A DNA stretch of 64,000 bases, taken from positions 4,154,001 through 4,218,000 of the forward strand of contig NC_007948.1 of assembly GCF_000013865.1 (NCBI RefSeq), given 5' to 3'. This document shows, one piece after another, positions 8,143 to 16,795 of the stretch (position 1 is the stretch's first letter; every line of letters starts with the position of its first letter). The notes under the pieces were generated by a model. It was not told where the DNA came from and ran no database searches. It was given only the letters and a program-made list of their open reading frames with translations. The position numbers and the translations under genes were made by a program. The DNA comes from Polaromonas sp. JS666 (lineage in GTDB: Bacteria; Pseudomonadota; Gammaproteobacteria; Burkholderiales; Burkholderiaceae_C).

Positions 8143-8904
8143 ATGTCTTTCAACATCATGACTCCCCCCATTCAGGACCAGGTCGCCCTCGTCACCGGCG
8201 CCAACGCCGGCATGGGCCTGGCCACCGTCCGCGCCCTGCTCGACGCAGGCTACCGTGTGGCCGCCACCGACTTGCGGACCGACCAGGTCGCCAGCTTGCT
8301 GGCAGCGCACGACGACCGGCTGGCCTGCTTCACCATGGACGTGAGCGACCAGGCCCAGGTGCATGCGGCCTGCGACCAGATCGAGGCGCGTTTTGGCCGC
8401 ATCGATGTGTGCGTGAACAATGCCGGTTTCCTGCAGTACGCCAACTGCGAACAGACCACCCCCGAACTCTGGCGCAAGACCCTGAGCATCAACCTCGACG
8501 GCGTGTTTTACGTGAGCCAGCGCGTGGCGCCGGGCATGAAGGCACGCGGCTTTGGCCGCATCGTCAACGTGTCGTCCTACGGCGCCAAAACCGGCGGTCT
8601 GTCGCCGCTGCCGGCCTACGCGGCCAGCAAGGGCGGCGTGATTTCGCTGACCTTCAGCTTCGCGCGCGAATACGCCCCGTTTGGTGTGACCTGCAACGCC
8701 CTGGCCCCGACCTTCGTCAAGACCCAGATGCTGACCGAACAGGTCAGCGCCGAGCGGCAAGCCGAGCTGCGCCAGAAAATCCCGGTGGGCCGCTTTTGCG
8801 AGCTCGAGGAATTTGCCCATAGTGTGCTGTTTCTGGCGCATCCCTTAAGCGGTTTCATCACCGGCGAGGTGCTGGACCTCAACGGCGGCCTGCAGTTCGA
8901 TTGA
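8143..8904 (+). CDS. SDR-family oxidoreductase
   Basis: A 253-residue classical short-chain dehydrogenase. The NAD(P) motif TGANAGMG lies at 18-25, NNAG at 92-95, the catalytic Ser in VNVSS near 145, and Tyr159 with Lys163 in YAASK. D43 in ATDLR suggests NAD preference. It is the last gene of the plus-strand catabolic run, 54 bases after the Ldh-family gene. Either the ATG at 8143 or the one at 8158 could be used, since neither has a strong ribosome site. A role on a sugar-acid or keto-acid substrate is inferred from context. Confidence 0.9.
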   Translation: MSFNIMTPPIQDQVALVTGANAGMGLATVRALLDAGYRVAATDLRTDQVASLLAAHDDRLACFTMDVSDQAQVHAACDQIEARFGRIDVCVNNAGFLQYANCEQTTPELWRKTLSINLDGVFYVSQRVAPGMKARGFGRIVNVSSYGAKTGGLSPLPAYAASKGGVISLTFSFAREYAPFGVTCNALAPTFVKTQMLTEQVSAERQAELRQKIPVGRFCELEEFAHSVLFLAHPLSGFITGEVLDLNGGLQFD

Positions 8905-8914
8905 GTGAGCCCGC

Positions 8915-8998
8915 GCCTGTTCGCACCCCGACCGCGGTGCGAACAGGCCGCAGCGGTGCGTGCGGCGCAACCCGTGCGCCGAGTCCCGGCAAGGACTC
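8915..8998. terminator. Tandem hairpins between convergent genes (bidirectional terminator candidate)
   Basis: Three stems follow each other in the 92-base gap between the convergent SDR and fructuronate-reductase-like genes. The first is a perfect 13-bp stem (GCCTGTTCGCACC at 8915-8927, complement at 8936-8948, 8-base loop). The second is a 6-bp stem (8964-8969 with 8975-8980). The third is GAGTCC/GGACTC (8981-8986 with 8993-8998), reaching the stop codon of the minus-strand gene. No long T-tract is present. Confidence 0.6.
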
Positions 8999-10418
8999 AG
9001 TCTGACGGATGCAGCTGCGCCAGCGCAGCGGCGACACCCTGGCGCCGAATGACCTGCAACCAGTGTTCCACGCGCGCGGTCCAGCGTACGTCGTGCGGTA
9101 ACACCTCGCCCCATATCGAGCTCACAGCGAGCAGCGCACGCACCGTGCCAGCCACATCGTCCCGGCGCCGCTGCGCGGTGGCCTGCAAGGCCTGCCCCAG
9201 CGGGTCCGAGATGGCATAAGCCTGGCCTTGTTCATCGGCGCCCAGCAGGTAGCGCATCCACACCGCCGCGGCCAGCGCCAGGGGCTCGATCGAGCCGTTC
9301 GCCGCCAGTTGCGCCAGCACCGTCGCTTGCCAGCGCAGCGGAATCTTGAGCGAGCTGTCAGTGGCGATCTGGTGCACCTTGTGCCGGAGTTCGGGATTGG
9401 CAAAGCGCGCCAGCAAGGCATCGCGGTAGGCGGGCAGCCCGGGACGCTGCAGATGCGGCATCACCACCTCGGTCATCAGGCTGCGAACAAAACGGTGGAT
9501 GTCAGGCCGGGCAATGCAGTCGGCCACCGTGGGCACACCCAGCACCGCACCGATCAACGCGATGGCCGTGTGACTGCCGTTGAGCATGCGCAGCTTGGCC
9601 TCCTCAAAGGGTTTGACGTCTGCCACCACCTGGACCCCGACAGCCGCCAGCGCGTCGCCATCCGCGTCGTCGACAAAGCGGCGCTCGATCACCCACTCCC
9701 AAAATTCTTCGGTGCCCAGGGCGCAGGCATCCGCCAGTCCCAGCGCCTGTGCCGCATCGCTGCGATGCTGTGCGGTGGCGGCCGGAACAATGCGGTCGAC
9801 CATGCTGTTGGGGAAGGCGCAGGCGGTGTCAATCCACTGCGCCAGCGCAGCATCGTGCTGCGCCGCATCCACACACAGTTGCTGCAGCTTGCGGCCGTTG
9901 TCGGAGAGGTTGTCGCAGGACGCGATCGTCAGCCCGCCCAGACCCGCTGCACGGCGCGCCGCCAGCCCCTGCACCAGCAAGGCCGCCAGCGCCGGGCCAT
10001 AGCCTTTTTCGGTCACCGTCAGCGTCACCCAGCGCGTGCCGGGTGCGGCCATGGCCGCCACCACCTGCGCAGGCTCACGCGCCGCCACACAGGCCTGCAA
10101 CACCGAGCCGACCACCTGCCAGCGCAGCGCCTCGCGACTGGCCACCTGCACCGCATACAGCCCATCTTGCGCGGTCAGCGCATCGGCCAGTTCGGTCGTG
10201 CGCATGGCCACGCCCAGCACGCCCCAACGCGGGTCGCCGCGCTGCAACAGGGCATCAAACACCATGGCCTGGTGGGCGCGATGAAAAGCGCCCAGCCCCA
10301 GATGCACCACGCCCACGCGGGCATCGGTGCGGCGGTAGCGCGGCAGTTGAACAGGCGATGGTGTGGCAAGCGCAGAGTCCGTCAACTGCGTCAGTGTGGC
10401 TTGGTTCAATGGCTGCAT
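8997..10418 (-). CDS. Mannitol dehydrogenase-family protein, probable fructuronate reductase (UxuB-like)
   Basis: A 473-residue polyol-dehydrogenase long-chain protein. The N-terminal NAD-binding part has VVHLGLGAFHRAHQA. Then come SCDNLSDNG and FPNSMVDRI, and in the C-terminal domain the catalytic KLRMLNGSHTAIA region with its lysine, followed by an Asn and His. The family covers mannitol, arabinitol, D-mannonate and D-altronate oxidoreductases. The divergent manD (D-mannonate dehydratase) on the other side of this operon favours D-fructuronate/D-mannonate conversion. It is the last gene of a seven-gene minus-strand operon, 6 bases after the beta-propeller gene. Confidence 0.88.
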   Translation of the reverse strand: MQPLNQATLTQLTDSALATPSPVQLPRYRRTDARVGVVHLGLGAFHRAHQAMVFDALLQRGDPRWGVLGVAMRTTELADALTAQDGLYAVQVASREALRWQVVGSVLQACVAAREPAQVVAAMAAPGTRWVTLTVTEKGYGPALAALLVQGLAARRAAGLGGLTIASCDNLSDNGRKLQQLCVDAAQHDAALAQWIDTACAFPNSMVDRIVPAATAQHRSDAAQALGLADACALGTEEFWEWVIERRFVDDADGDALAAVGVQVVADVKPFEEAKLRMLNGSHTAIALIGAVLGVPTVADCIARPDIHRFVRSLMTEVVMPHLQRPGLPAYRDALLARFANPELRHKVHQIATDSSLKIPLRWQATVLAQLAANGSIEPLALAAAVWMRYLLGADEQGQAYAISDPLGQALQATAQRRRDDVAGTVRALLAVSSIWGEVLPHDVRWTARVEHWLQVIRRQGVAAALAQLHPSD

Positions 10419-10424
10419 AGGTGA

Positions 10425-11558
10425 TCAGGTGGATGGAAAATCGACGGTGCGGATGGCGGCAAAGCTGCCGAAGGCAATGGGCAGCCGCTCGCCAGTGTCG
10501 GTGAAACCCTGGCTGCCAACGCGAAATACCTGCAGCTCACGCTCCACGGTGTTTTGCACCAGCAGGGCGGTGCTGTCGTGCGAAAACGCCGCGCCCTGCG
10601 CCCAGCGGCCAATCGGGTGCTCGGCATGGCGGACCAGCTGCAGGCCGCTGACACGGAACACCACCAGGGTGCCGTTCGGGTTGAAAAAAGGCGAGTCCTC
10701 AACACGGGTGGAGCCGTTGTGGCACACCGCCACCACCCAGGCGCCATCGGGCGAGATCAGCACCGCTTCCGGCGTCGCGGCAACACCCAGCGTGTCCATC
10801 ACGCGGTAGGGCTTGCGCGTGAGATCGATCACGCTGATCGAGTCCGCGTCGCCGCTGACCCGCCCCACGTTCGCCGTCACCGCGAACTGACCGTTGGGCG
10901 CCACCGACAGGCCATAGGGCTTGATGCCGGCGCTGATATCGCGCCCGGCCGCCCGCACCTGGCCATCGGCCACATCAAAAACCGACACGAAGTGGTCGCC
11001 GTCGCGCGACACCAGCAAGGTGGCGCCATCGGGCGTGAAGGCAGTTGACGCAGGCTGGCACTGGCGGTCACCGACCGGCACGGTGGCAGTTTTGACCAGG
11101 GCTTGGCCCTCGACACGGAACACGGACAGCGTGCCGTCATTGCGGTTGGCCACCACGGCCATGCGCCCGTCGGGTGAAAACGACACCCCCGTGGGGCCCA
11201 GTCCGGCTTCCAGGGTTTGCGTAATGCGTGCGGGCCCGGACGCGATGTCGATGACGGTCACGCGCGTGTCGGGAATCGTGCGTGCGGGGTTGGCCGGATC
11301 GGTTTTCTGCGCGGCCGTGACCAGGGCCAGCGTCTGGTCCGGGCTGACGGCCGCACTTTGCGGCGGACCAGCCAGGCTGGTGGGCATGGCCAGATAGCCC
11401 ACTTCCCGGGGTGGGAAGACGGACAGGTCGTACAGCATGGCGCCGTCGCGCTCACCGTGGTTGATGACTTTGATGGCGCCCTTGTCCAGCACCAGCTTGC
11501 CGTCGACGGCCGAGAGGGCGATCTGCCTTTTACCCGCCGGGGCGGCTGCCGTGGTCAT
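10425..11558 (-). CDS. Beta-propeller (YncE/lactonase-like) protein
   Basis: A 377-residue protein made of repeated blade motifs of the kind SPDGRMAVVANRNDGTLSVF, SPDGAWVVAV and APNGQFAVTANV, typical of seven-bladed YncE or 6-phosphogluconolactonase-like (Lactonase_7) propellers. No signal peptide is visible, so it should be cytoplasmic. Its ATG overlaps the stop of the Ldh-family gene by four bases. Within a hexuronate operon a sugar lactonase role is plausible, as some bacteria oxidise the sugar to a lactone first. The propeller fold alone does not prove an enzyme, and a binding function is possible. Confidence 0.75.
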   Translation of the reverse strand: MTTAAAPAGKRQIALSAVDGKLVLDKGAIKVINHGERDGAMLYDLSVFPPREVGYLAMPTSLAGPPQSAAVSPDQTLALVTAAQKTDPANPARTIPDTRVTVIDIASGPARITQTLEAGLGPTGVSFSPDGRMAVVANRNDGTLSVFRVEGQALVKTATVPVGDRQCQPASTAFTPDGATLLVSRDGDHFVSVFDVADGQVRAAGRDISAGIKPYGLSVAPNGQFAVTANVGRVSGDADSISVIDLTRKPYRVMDTLGVAATPEAVLISPDGAWVVAVCHNGSTRVEDSPFFNPNGTLVVFRVSGLQLVRHAEHPIGRWAQGAAFSHDSTALLVQNTVERELQVFRVGSQGFTDTGERLPIAFGSFAAIRTVDFPST

Positions 11559-12616
11559 GCGTTGCCGAGTGGTGCAACGCCCAATTGGGTCGCGCAGGCC
11601 GCGAGTTTGTCCAGCGTGGCGTCACTCAGGGCAATGCCCTGTTGCTGCGCGCGCGCGATATTGCCGCTGGCCTGGTCGCCCGGCAAACGCACCAGGCCGT
11701 CGGGCTGGACCGGCGTGCTGGCGCGGCAGGCGTCGCCAATGAAATCCATCTGGGTGAGGAAGTTGTCGCGGCCGGCAAAGGCCTCCGGGTCCATGACCTG
11801 CAGAAACACGTTGGCGCCCCAGCGGTTGGGGGCATCAATGCGGCCGTGGCCGGCCAGCCCCTGGGTCAGGGCTTCGACCATCAGGGCCAGGCCAAAACCC
11901 TTGTGGCCGTATTCCGCACCGCCGAGCAGCAGCAGGGAGCCGCGCGGCGTGGTCTGCTCCAGCACACGCGGATCGGTGGTCGGCTGGCCGGCGTTGTCCA
12001 TCAGCCAGGGGTGTTCGAACTGCACGCCGGCTGCGGCCTTGGTGCGGGCCATGGAGACCGTGGTGATGGAGGCGCAGATGTCCACCAGCACGGGTGCCTT
12101 GCTGCCGGGGTAGCCGATGGCAAACGGGTTGGGCGTCAACACCGGGTCACGTCCGCCGAAAGGCGCGACAAACTTGCCACCCGGATCGGACGTGGCGAGG
12201 ATGGCCACCAGGCCCCGGTCGGTGGCCTGTTTGACCAGCGCGGCCAGGCAGGCGATGTGGTGGCTGCGGCGCATGGCGAAGGTCACGACGCCGTGCTGGG
12301 CGACACGCTCGAACGCCAGGCTCAAGGCCTTGTCAACCAGCCACAGGCCGGGCAGGTAATGGCCGTCCCACACCACGGTGGCTCCCGTGTCCCGCACCAC
12401 TTCGGGCTCACCGTCTGTGCCCATCAGCCCGTTTTTCAATTGATCGATATAGAGCGGGCACAGCGCCACGCCGTGGGTGTGGCGCTGCATCATGTCGGTC
12501 AGCACCAGCAGGCGGGCCACGGTGTCTGCCTTGGCGGCGGGCAGGCCAGCGGCTGTGAGCAACTGGCTGGCAAATCGGGTCAGGTCGGCGGGGGTGTGGC
12601 GTTGGGCTGTGGTCAT
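11555..12616 (-). CDS. Ldh-family oxidoreductase (second copy)
   Basis: A 353-residue member of the same NAD(P)-dependent malate/L-lactate dehydrogenase-type family as 7024-8088, recognised from MQRHTHGVALCPLYI, RRSHHIACLAALV, GGRDPVLTPNPFAIG and GHKGFGLALMVE. I chose the ATG at 12616 (MTTAQRHTPADL). The open frame begins 21 codons earlier, but that extension has no family character. It lies 69 bases downstream of the ABC ATPase gene and overlaps the propeller gene by four bases, so it is within the transporter operon. Substrate unknown; a sugar acid is likely by context. Confidence 0.88.
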   Translation of the reverse strand: MTTAQRHTPADLTRFASQLLTAAGLPAAKADTVARLLVLTDMMQRHTHGVALCPLYIDQLKNGLMGTDGEPEVVRDTGATVVWDGHYLPGLWLVDKALSLAFERVAQHGVVTFAMRRSHHIACLAALVKQATDRGLVAILATSDPGGKFVAPFGGRDPVLTPNPFAIGYPGSKAPVLVDICASITTVSMARTKAAAGVQFEHPWLMDNAGQPTTDPRVLEQTTPRGSLLLLGGAEYGHKGFGLALMVEALTQGLAGHGRIDAPNRWGANVFLQVMDPEAFAGRDNFLTQMDFIGDACRASTPVQPDGLVRLPGDQASGNIARAQQQGIALSDATLDKLAACATQLGVAPLGNA

Positions 12617-12685
12617 GGACTTGAATCGCAAATTTGGATGGGGTAAGTGAATGGAACGAGGCGTTGCAATGAAGGACAAGGACGG

Positions 12686-13417
12686 CTATTTCAGGCTGCC
12701 GCCAATGAACTGCCTGAGCTCGGGCGTTTGAGGTGAGGCGAAGAGTTGCTCTGACGGGCCGGCCTCCCAGACCTTGCCCTGGTGCATGAAGACGGTGATG
12801 TCGGCCACGCCCTTGGCGAAACCCATCTCGTGCGTCACCAGCAGCATGGTCATGCCGTTTTTGGCCAGGTTTTCCATCACGATCAGCACCTCGCCCGTCA
12901 GCTCGGGATCCAACGCGGAGGTCACCTCATCGAACAGCATGACCTTGGGCTGCATGGCCAGCGAGCGCGCAATCGCCACGCGTTGCTGCTGCCCGCCGGA
13001 CAGTTTCTCCGGGTAGGCGCCGAATTTCTCCGAGAGTCCCACCTGCGCCAGCGTCGCCTCGGCAATGCGCCGGGTTTCTTCCCGCGAGATGCCTTTGGTG
13101 ATGCGCGGCGCCAGCATGATGTTTTCACCCACGGTCAAGTGGGGGAACAGGTTGTAGCTTTGAAACACAATGCCCACATCCTTGCGCAGTTCCCGCAAAT
13201 GCCGGCCGCTGTTGTCGAGCCTGTGGCCGGCAATGTCGATGTTTCCGGCGTAAATCGTTTCCAGTCCATTGAGGCAGCGCAGCAAGGTGCTTTTGCCCGA
13301 ACCGCTGCGCCCGATGATGGCCACCACCTGCCCCGCCTCCACGTCCAGCGAGACACCCTTGAGCACCTCGACGGCGCCAAAACGCTTGACGACATTTTCA
13401 ATTTTGACGATCGGCAT
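12686..13417 (-). CDS. Amino-acid-type ABC transporter ATP-binding protein
   Basis: A 243-residue ATPase of the polar amino acid (GlnQ/HisP) group. Walker A is GRSGSGKST, the signature is LSGGQQQRVAIARSLAM, and Walker B is VMLFDEVTSALDPE with the switch His in LLVTHEMGFA. The start overlaps the upstream permease gene by 20 bases. It powers the two permeases encoded just before it. The subfamily classically imports amino acids, but the flanking hexuronate genes raise the possibility of a different carboxylate substrate. Confidence 0.94.
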   Translation of the reverse strand: MPIVKIENVVKRFGAVEVLKGVSLDVEAGQVVAIIGRSGSGKSTLLRCLNGLETIYAGNIDIAGHRLDNSGRHLRELRKDVGIVFQSYNLFPHLTVGENIMLAPRITKGISREETRRIAEATLAQVGLSEKFGAYPEKLSGGQQQRVAIARSLAMQPKVMLFDEVTSALDPELTGEVLIVMENLAKNGMTMLLVTHEMGFAKGVADITVFMHQGKVWEAGPSEQLFASPQTPELRQFIGGSLK

Positions 13418-14057
13418 GTACTTTCCTCTCTAACATTTTGCTCAGGTGGGACAACGGAAAGCACAGCGAGAAATACAGCAGCGCCACGATTCCGTAAACC
13501 ATGAAGGGGGAGTGCAGGCTGGTCTCGATGTGCTCGCCGGCGCGCATCAGGTCGATGTAGCCCACGACGGACACGATCGAGGTGTTCTTGATCAGTTGGA
13601 CCAGGAAGCCGACCGTGGGCGGCAGCGAAATACGCACCGACTGCGGCAGGATGATGAAGCGAAACTGCTGGGCCCGTGTCATGGCCAGCGAGGACGAGGC
13701 TTCCCATTGCTGGTAGGGCACCGACTCCATCGCGCCACGCCAGATGTCGGCCAGATAGGCCCCGGCGTACAGGCCCAGGGCGATGGTGGCGATGACCAGG
13801 GCCGGCGGATCGAAACCCATATAGGCCAGCCCAAAATACGCCAGAAACAACACCAGCAGAACCGGCAGGCCCTGCAGCACCTGAATGTAGAGAACCGCGG
13901 CATTGCGCAGCAGATTGTTGTGAGACACCCGCGCAATCGCAAAAAAAGCACCAATCACACTGCCCAGCAGGAGTGACGAGGCGGTCAGCGCCAGCGTCCA
14001 GCCCAGCGACCGGATCAAAAACATGAATTCGGGAAACCCGAAGCTTTCGATCATCAT
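13398..14057 (-). CDS. Polar amino-acid-type ABC transporter permease (second)
   Basis: A 219-residue HisM/GlnP-type inner-membrane permease with about five helices and the coupling-loop pattern ASSSLAMTRAQQFRFIILPQ that contacts the ATPase. The ATG at 14057 (MMIESFGFPE) overlaps the stop of the upstream permease as ATGA, indicating translational coupling. A longer frame upstream runs within that gene and has no family character. Its 3' end overlaps the ATPase start. Two different permeases imply a heterodimeric channel. Confidence 0.93.
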   Translation of the reverse strand: MMIESFGFPEFMFLIRSLGWTLALTASSLLLGSVIGAFFAIARVSHNNLLRNAAVLYIQVLQGLPVLLVLFLAYFGLAYMGFDPPALVIATIALGLYAGAYLADIWRGAMESVPYQQWEASSSLAMTRAQQFRFIILPQSVRISLPPTVGFLVQLIKNTSIVSVVGYIDLMRAGEHIETSLHSPFMVYGIVALLYFSLCFPLSHLSKMLERKVHADRQN

Positions 14058-14755
14058 CCCAGGCCTTTCGAAACCGCATTGGCTTTGGCGTCCTGCTGCG
14101 CCGGGAACAGTGCCCGGCCCAACATGGCCAGGCCCCACTTCATCAGCAGCGCCATGGTGAGGTAAATCGGTGCGGGGATGAGGTAGGCCTCAAAACCGCG
14201 TGAGGTGTTGGACTCCACAAACTTGGTGGCGGCCATCAGGTCGGTCACCGGAATGAAGGAGCACACGCTGGTGGCCAGCATGGTCAGCACGAACTGGCTG
14301 CTGAGCGCTGGCCAGACTCGCGCCAGCGCCGGCATGATGACCACATGGCGGTAGAGCTGGGCGCGCGTCATGGCCAGGGACAACCCGGCCTCCAGCTGGG
14401 ACCGGTGAATGGAGTCGATGCCGGCCCGGATGATTTCCGTGGAATAGGCACTGAGGTTGAGCATCAGGGCCAGCAAGGCTCCCATCACCGGCGGAATTGG
14501 AAACCCCATCGAGCCCAGCCCGAAATAGATATAGAACAGCTGAACAATAAAAGGCGTGTTGCGCAAAAACTCCACGTAGAGCGTGACGAGCCTGGGAATC
14601 GGCTGGGGTGCGATCTTGCGCGCCAGCGCCAGCGCCACCGCCAGCGCAAATCCCAGCGGAATCACGCACACCACCAGCCCCAGCGTGCCCAACGCACCTT
14701 CAGCATAAAGCTGCCAGCTGGCGAAAATCGATTGGAAATGAAACTCGGCTTTCAC
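14054..14755 (-). CDS. Polar amino-acid-type ABC transporter permease (first)
   Basis: A 233-residue HisQ/GlnP-type permease. It contains the YVEFLRNTPFIVQLFYIYFG pattern and EAA-loop-like LEAGLSLAMTRAQLYRHVV, with about five membrane helices. It lies 103 bases downstream of the substrate-binding protein gene and overlaps the next permease by four bases. Together with the neighbouring permease, ATPase and receptor it makes one complete importer. Confidence 0.93.
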   Translation of the reverse strand: MKAEFHFQSIFASWQLYAEGALGTLGLVVCVIPLGFALAVALALARKIAPQPIPRLVTLYVEFLRNTPFIVQLFYIYFGLGSMGFPIPPVMGALLALMLNLSAYSTEIIRAGIDSIHRSQLEAGLSLAMTRAQLYRHVVIMPALARVWPALSSQFVLTMLATSVCSFIPVTDLMAATKFVESNTSRGFEAYLIPAPIYLTMALLMKWGLAMLGRALFPAQQDAKANAVSKGLG

Positions 14756-14858
14756 AGGCGTCTTTCAGTGGTCAGGAACGGCAAGACCGGTGCGTCGCCC
14801 CGCAAGGCGACGCCAATGCATTGATCCGAAGACAAATCAAAACGTAAGCAGAACGTGA

Positions 14859-15665
14859 TCAAAACGTAGGCAGTTCAGGCAGCGGGGATCCGACCCACTT
14901 GCGCGCAATCTCGTCAAGCTCGCCATTGACCTTGATGTAATAGATCGTGTTGTTGAGCCACTGCTGCAGCTCGAAAGCGTCCTTGCGCACAGCGATCGAA
15001 TTGGGCTGCTTGCTGAAAAAGAATTTCAGCGCCATATCGCCATCGGGCCGGGCCTTCAGGCTCTGGTTGGCCATGGTGTCAGGCTCCGCACACGCATCGA
15101 TCTGGCCCGAGAAGACGGCCTGGATCACGGCGGCATCCGTGTCAAAACGCACCACTTTCAACCCGACCAAGCCCTCCTGTTTCACCAGCGCGGCTTCCAC
15201 GCTGGAGCCACGGTTGACCCCCACCTTCTTGCCTTTCAGATCGCCCCAGTCTTTTACCTTCAGGGCCTTCTTGGCGTAAATGCCGACCTGGAAGGCGTTG
15301 TAGGGAATGGTGAACATCACCGTCTTGGCCCGTTCTGGCGTGGGCGCCAGGGTAGAGACCAGAAAGTCGACCTTGCCAGACTCCAGTGCCGGGATGCGTG
15401 CCGGCGGCTCCAGCGCCACCATCTCCAGAGGCACGCCCAAATACTTGGCGATCAGGGCCGCCGTATCGGCGTCATAGCCCACGGGGTTACCGGACGAGTC
15501 CACCGCGCCCATGGGCGGCGCCCCCACCAGGACGCCAATCTTGACCTTGCCCCGCTTGATGATGTCGGTGACGGTCTGGGCCGACGCCATGGTGCTTGTC
15601 AAAGCGACGCTGGCCAGCACAGTCAGGCCGACCGCCGCAACTCTGAGAATTTTCTTGATCTGCAT
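14859..15665 (-). CDS. Amino-acid-type ABC transporter substrate-binding protein
   Basis: A 268-residue periplasmic receptor of the type 2 (PBP-II) fold. Residues 1-29 are a signal peptide (cleavage near ASAQT). The family signs are IGVLVGAPPMG, NPVGYDADTAALIA, the TPERAK arginine that normally grips an alpha-carboxylate, KKVGVNRGSS, and IDACAEPDT with an acidic residue that usually binds the alpha-amino group. The ATG at 15665 follows GGAG and replaces a longer frame from 15767. It heads the seven-gene operon and lies opposite a FadR regulator with operator-like sites between them. Confidence 0.92.
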   Translation of the reverse strand: MQIKKILRVAAVGLTVLASVALTSTMASAQTVTDIIKRGKVKIGVLVGAPPMGAVDSSGNPVGYDADTAALIAKYLGVPLEMVALEPPARIPALESGKVDFLVSTLAPTPERAKTVMFTIPYNAFQVGIYAKKALKVKDWGDLKGKKVGVNRGSSVEAALVKQEGLVGLKVVRFDTDAAVIQAVFSGQIDACAEPDTMANQSLKARPDGDMALKFFFSKQPNSIAVRKDAFELQQWLNNTIYYIKVNGELDEIARKWVGSPLPELPTF

Positions 15666-15767
15666 AGAGGTCTCCGCTTGGGTTTGATTTGAAAAAGCCA
15701 GGTTTTGGAAAGAGCTGGCCTGACACCAACTGAACGGAAGTTTAAAAGTGGCAACCAAAATCACCAT

Positions 15768-15822
15768 AGTGGTAAACCACTAAGCGGTAAATTGGTATAC
15801 CACTTATAGTTTGGTCTAACCA
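15768..15822. promoter_or_regulatory. Cluster of three FadR-type operator-like palindromes
   Basis: Three TGGT/ACCA inverted repeats lie in 55 bases: AGTGGTAAACCACT (15768-15781), ATTGGTATACCACT (15791-15804, core TGGTATACCA a perfect palindrome) and TTGGTCTAACCA (15811-15822, spacer 3 rather than 2). They sit just upstream of the ABC operon start at 15665 and within the 340-base divergent gap. Form and place match sites of FadR-subfamily GntR regulators, and the adjacent FadR gene at 16006 is the obvious candidate. The rest of the gap (15666-16005) holds no gene that I can support. Confidence 0.7.
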
Positions 15823-15945
15823 GCAAGCGGCACGCGATACACTTATGCATACCTGTCAATTTCATGGTGGCCAAAAAAGCAGTAAATCCGGCGACACGTC
15901 GATGAAACGCCCTGTTGAACGGTCAGAATCGGCGGTCTCTGGCCT

Positions 15946-15960
15946 AATTGGTAAACCATC
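15946..15960. promoter_or_regulatory. Fourth FadR-type operator-like site, next to the regulator
   Basis: AATTGGTAAACCATC contains TGGT-AA-ACCA (15949-15958), the same arms and spacing as the first site of the distal cluster. It ends 46 bases before the second FadR start, a position suited to autoregulation and, by readthrough, to manD control. It is separated from the other three by about 125 bases, which would allow repression of two divergent promoters. Confidence 0.6.
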
Positions 15961-16005
15961 TTCATTTTTTGTGCCTGACAGGCCGGCCCTTCTGGCGCCC
16001 CTCTT

Positions 16006-16743
16006 ATGAACCTCCAACTCATTCCCGCTGCCGCTGCAAAACCTTCCACTGAAGAGACCGACGTCGAGCGGCCCTACCTGCGGCTGGCCGCGCAGATTCT
16101 GGCGCTGCTGGCGCACAAGGGCGTCAAGGCGGGCGAACGCCTGCCGTCGGAACGGGCCCTGGCCGAACAGTTCGAGGTCAGTCGCACCTCGGTGCGCGAA
16201 GCCATCATTGCGCTGGAACTGCAGGGAGCCGTCGAGGTCAGGGGCGGCTCCGGCGCCTATGTGATCCAGACCCCGGCGACGGCGACACAAACCCCGGTCT
16301 TCATGCCAGAGGCAGGGCCGGGGCCGTTTGAGCTGTTGCGCGCACGCTGCCTGATCGAATCTGAAATCGCCTCTGTGGCTGCGGAGACGCGCAAGGACGC
16401 CGATCTGGACCGCATCTTCGAGGCCCTGGCCGATATGCGCCTGCACATGGACGACAAGGTGGCCAACGAAGCCGCCGACCGCCGGTTTCATCTGTATATC
16501 GCGGAGTCCACCGGCAACAGCGTTTTGCTGCAGATGGTGACCGCGATGTGGGACCATGCCAAAGGCCCCGTGTGGGCCAAGATTGACCAGCACTTTCACA
16601 GCCCGGCCCTGCGCGTGTCGTCGCAGGAAGACCATCAGCGCGTCTTCGATGCGCTGATGGCGCGAGACCCCGTAGCGGCACGCACCGCCATGCGCGCTCA
16701 CCTGGAGCGCGTGATCAAGGAATTCGCCCAGGCCTGGCGCTAA
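16006..16743 (+). CDS. FadR-family (GntR) transcriptional regulator (second)
   Basis: A 245-residue regulator. The winged helix occupies about residues 20-90 ([27 protein letters not shown] wing) and the FCD ligand domain about 105-240. The arrangement parallels the first FadR (1470-2189), and the two are recognisably related paralogues. It is divergent from the ABC/uxuB-like operon and 52 bases upstream of manD. Four operator-like palindromes lie in the gap before it. The likely inducer is a hexuronate, D-mannonate or D-fructuronate, an inference from the enzymes around it. No good ribosome site precedes the ATG. Confidence 0.9.
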   Translation: MNLQLIPAAAAKPSTEETDVERPYLRLAAQILALLAHKGVKAGERLPSERALAEQFEVSRTSVREAIIALELQGAVEVRGGSGAYVIQTPATATQTPVFMPEAGPGPFELLRARCLIESEIASVAAETRKDADLDRIFEALADMRLHMDDKVANEAADRRFHLYIAESTGNSVLLQMVTAMWDHAKGPVWAKIDQHFHSPALRVSSQEDHQRVFDALMARDPVAARTAMRAHLERVIKEFAQAWR

Positions 16744-16795
16744 ACAGCGGCCCGGTCCCCCGCCCCGTCCATTCACTGAAACCCCAGCACGCATC

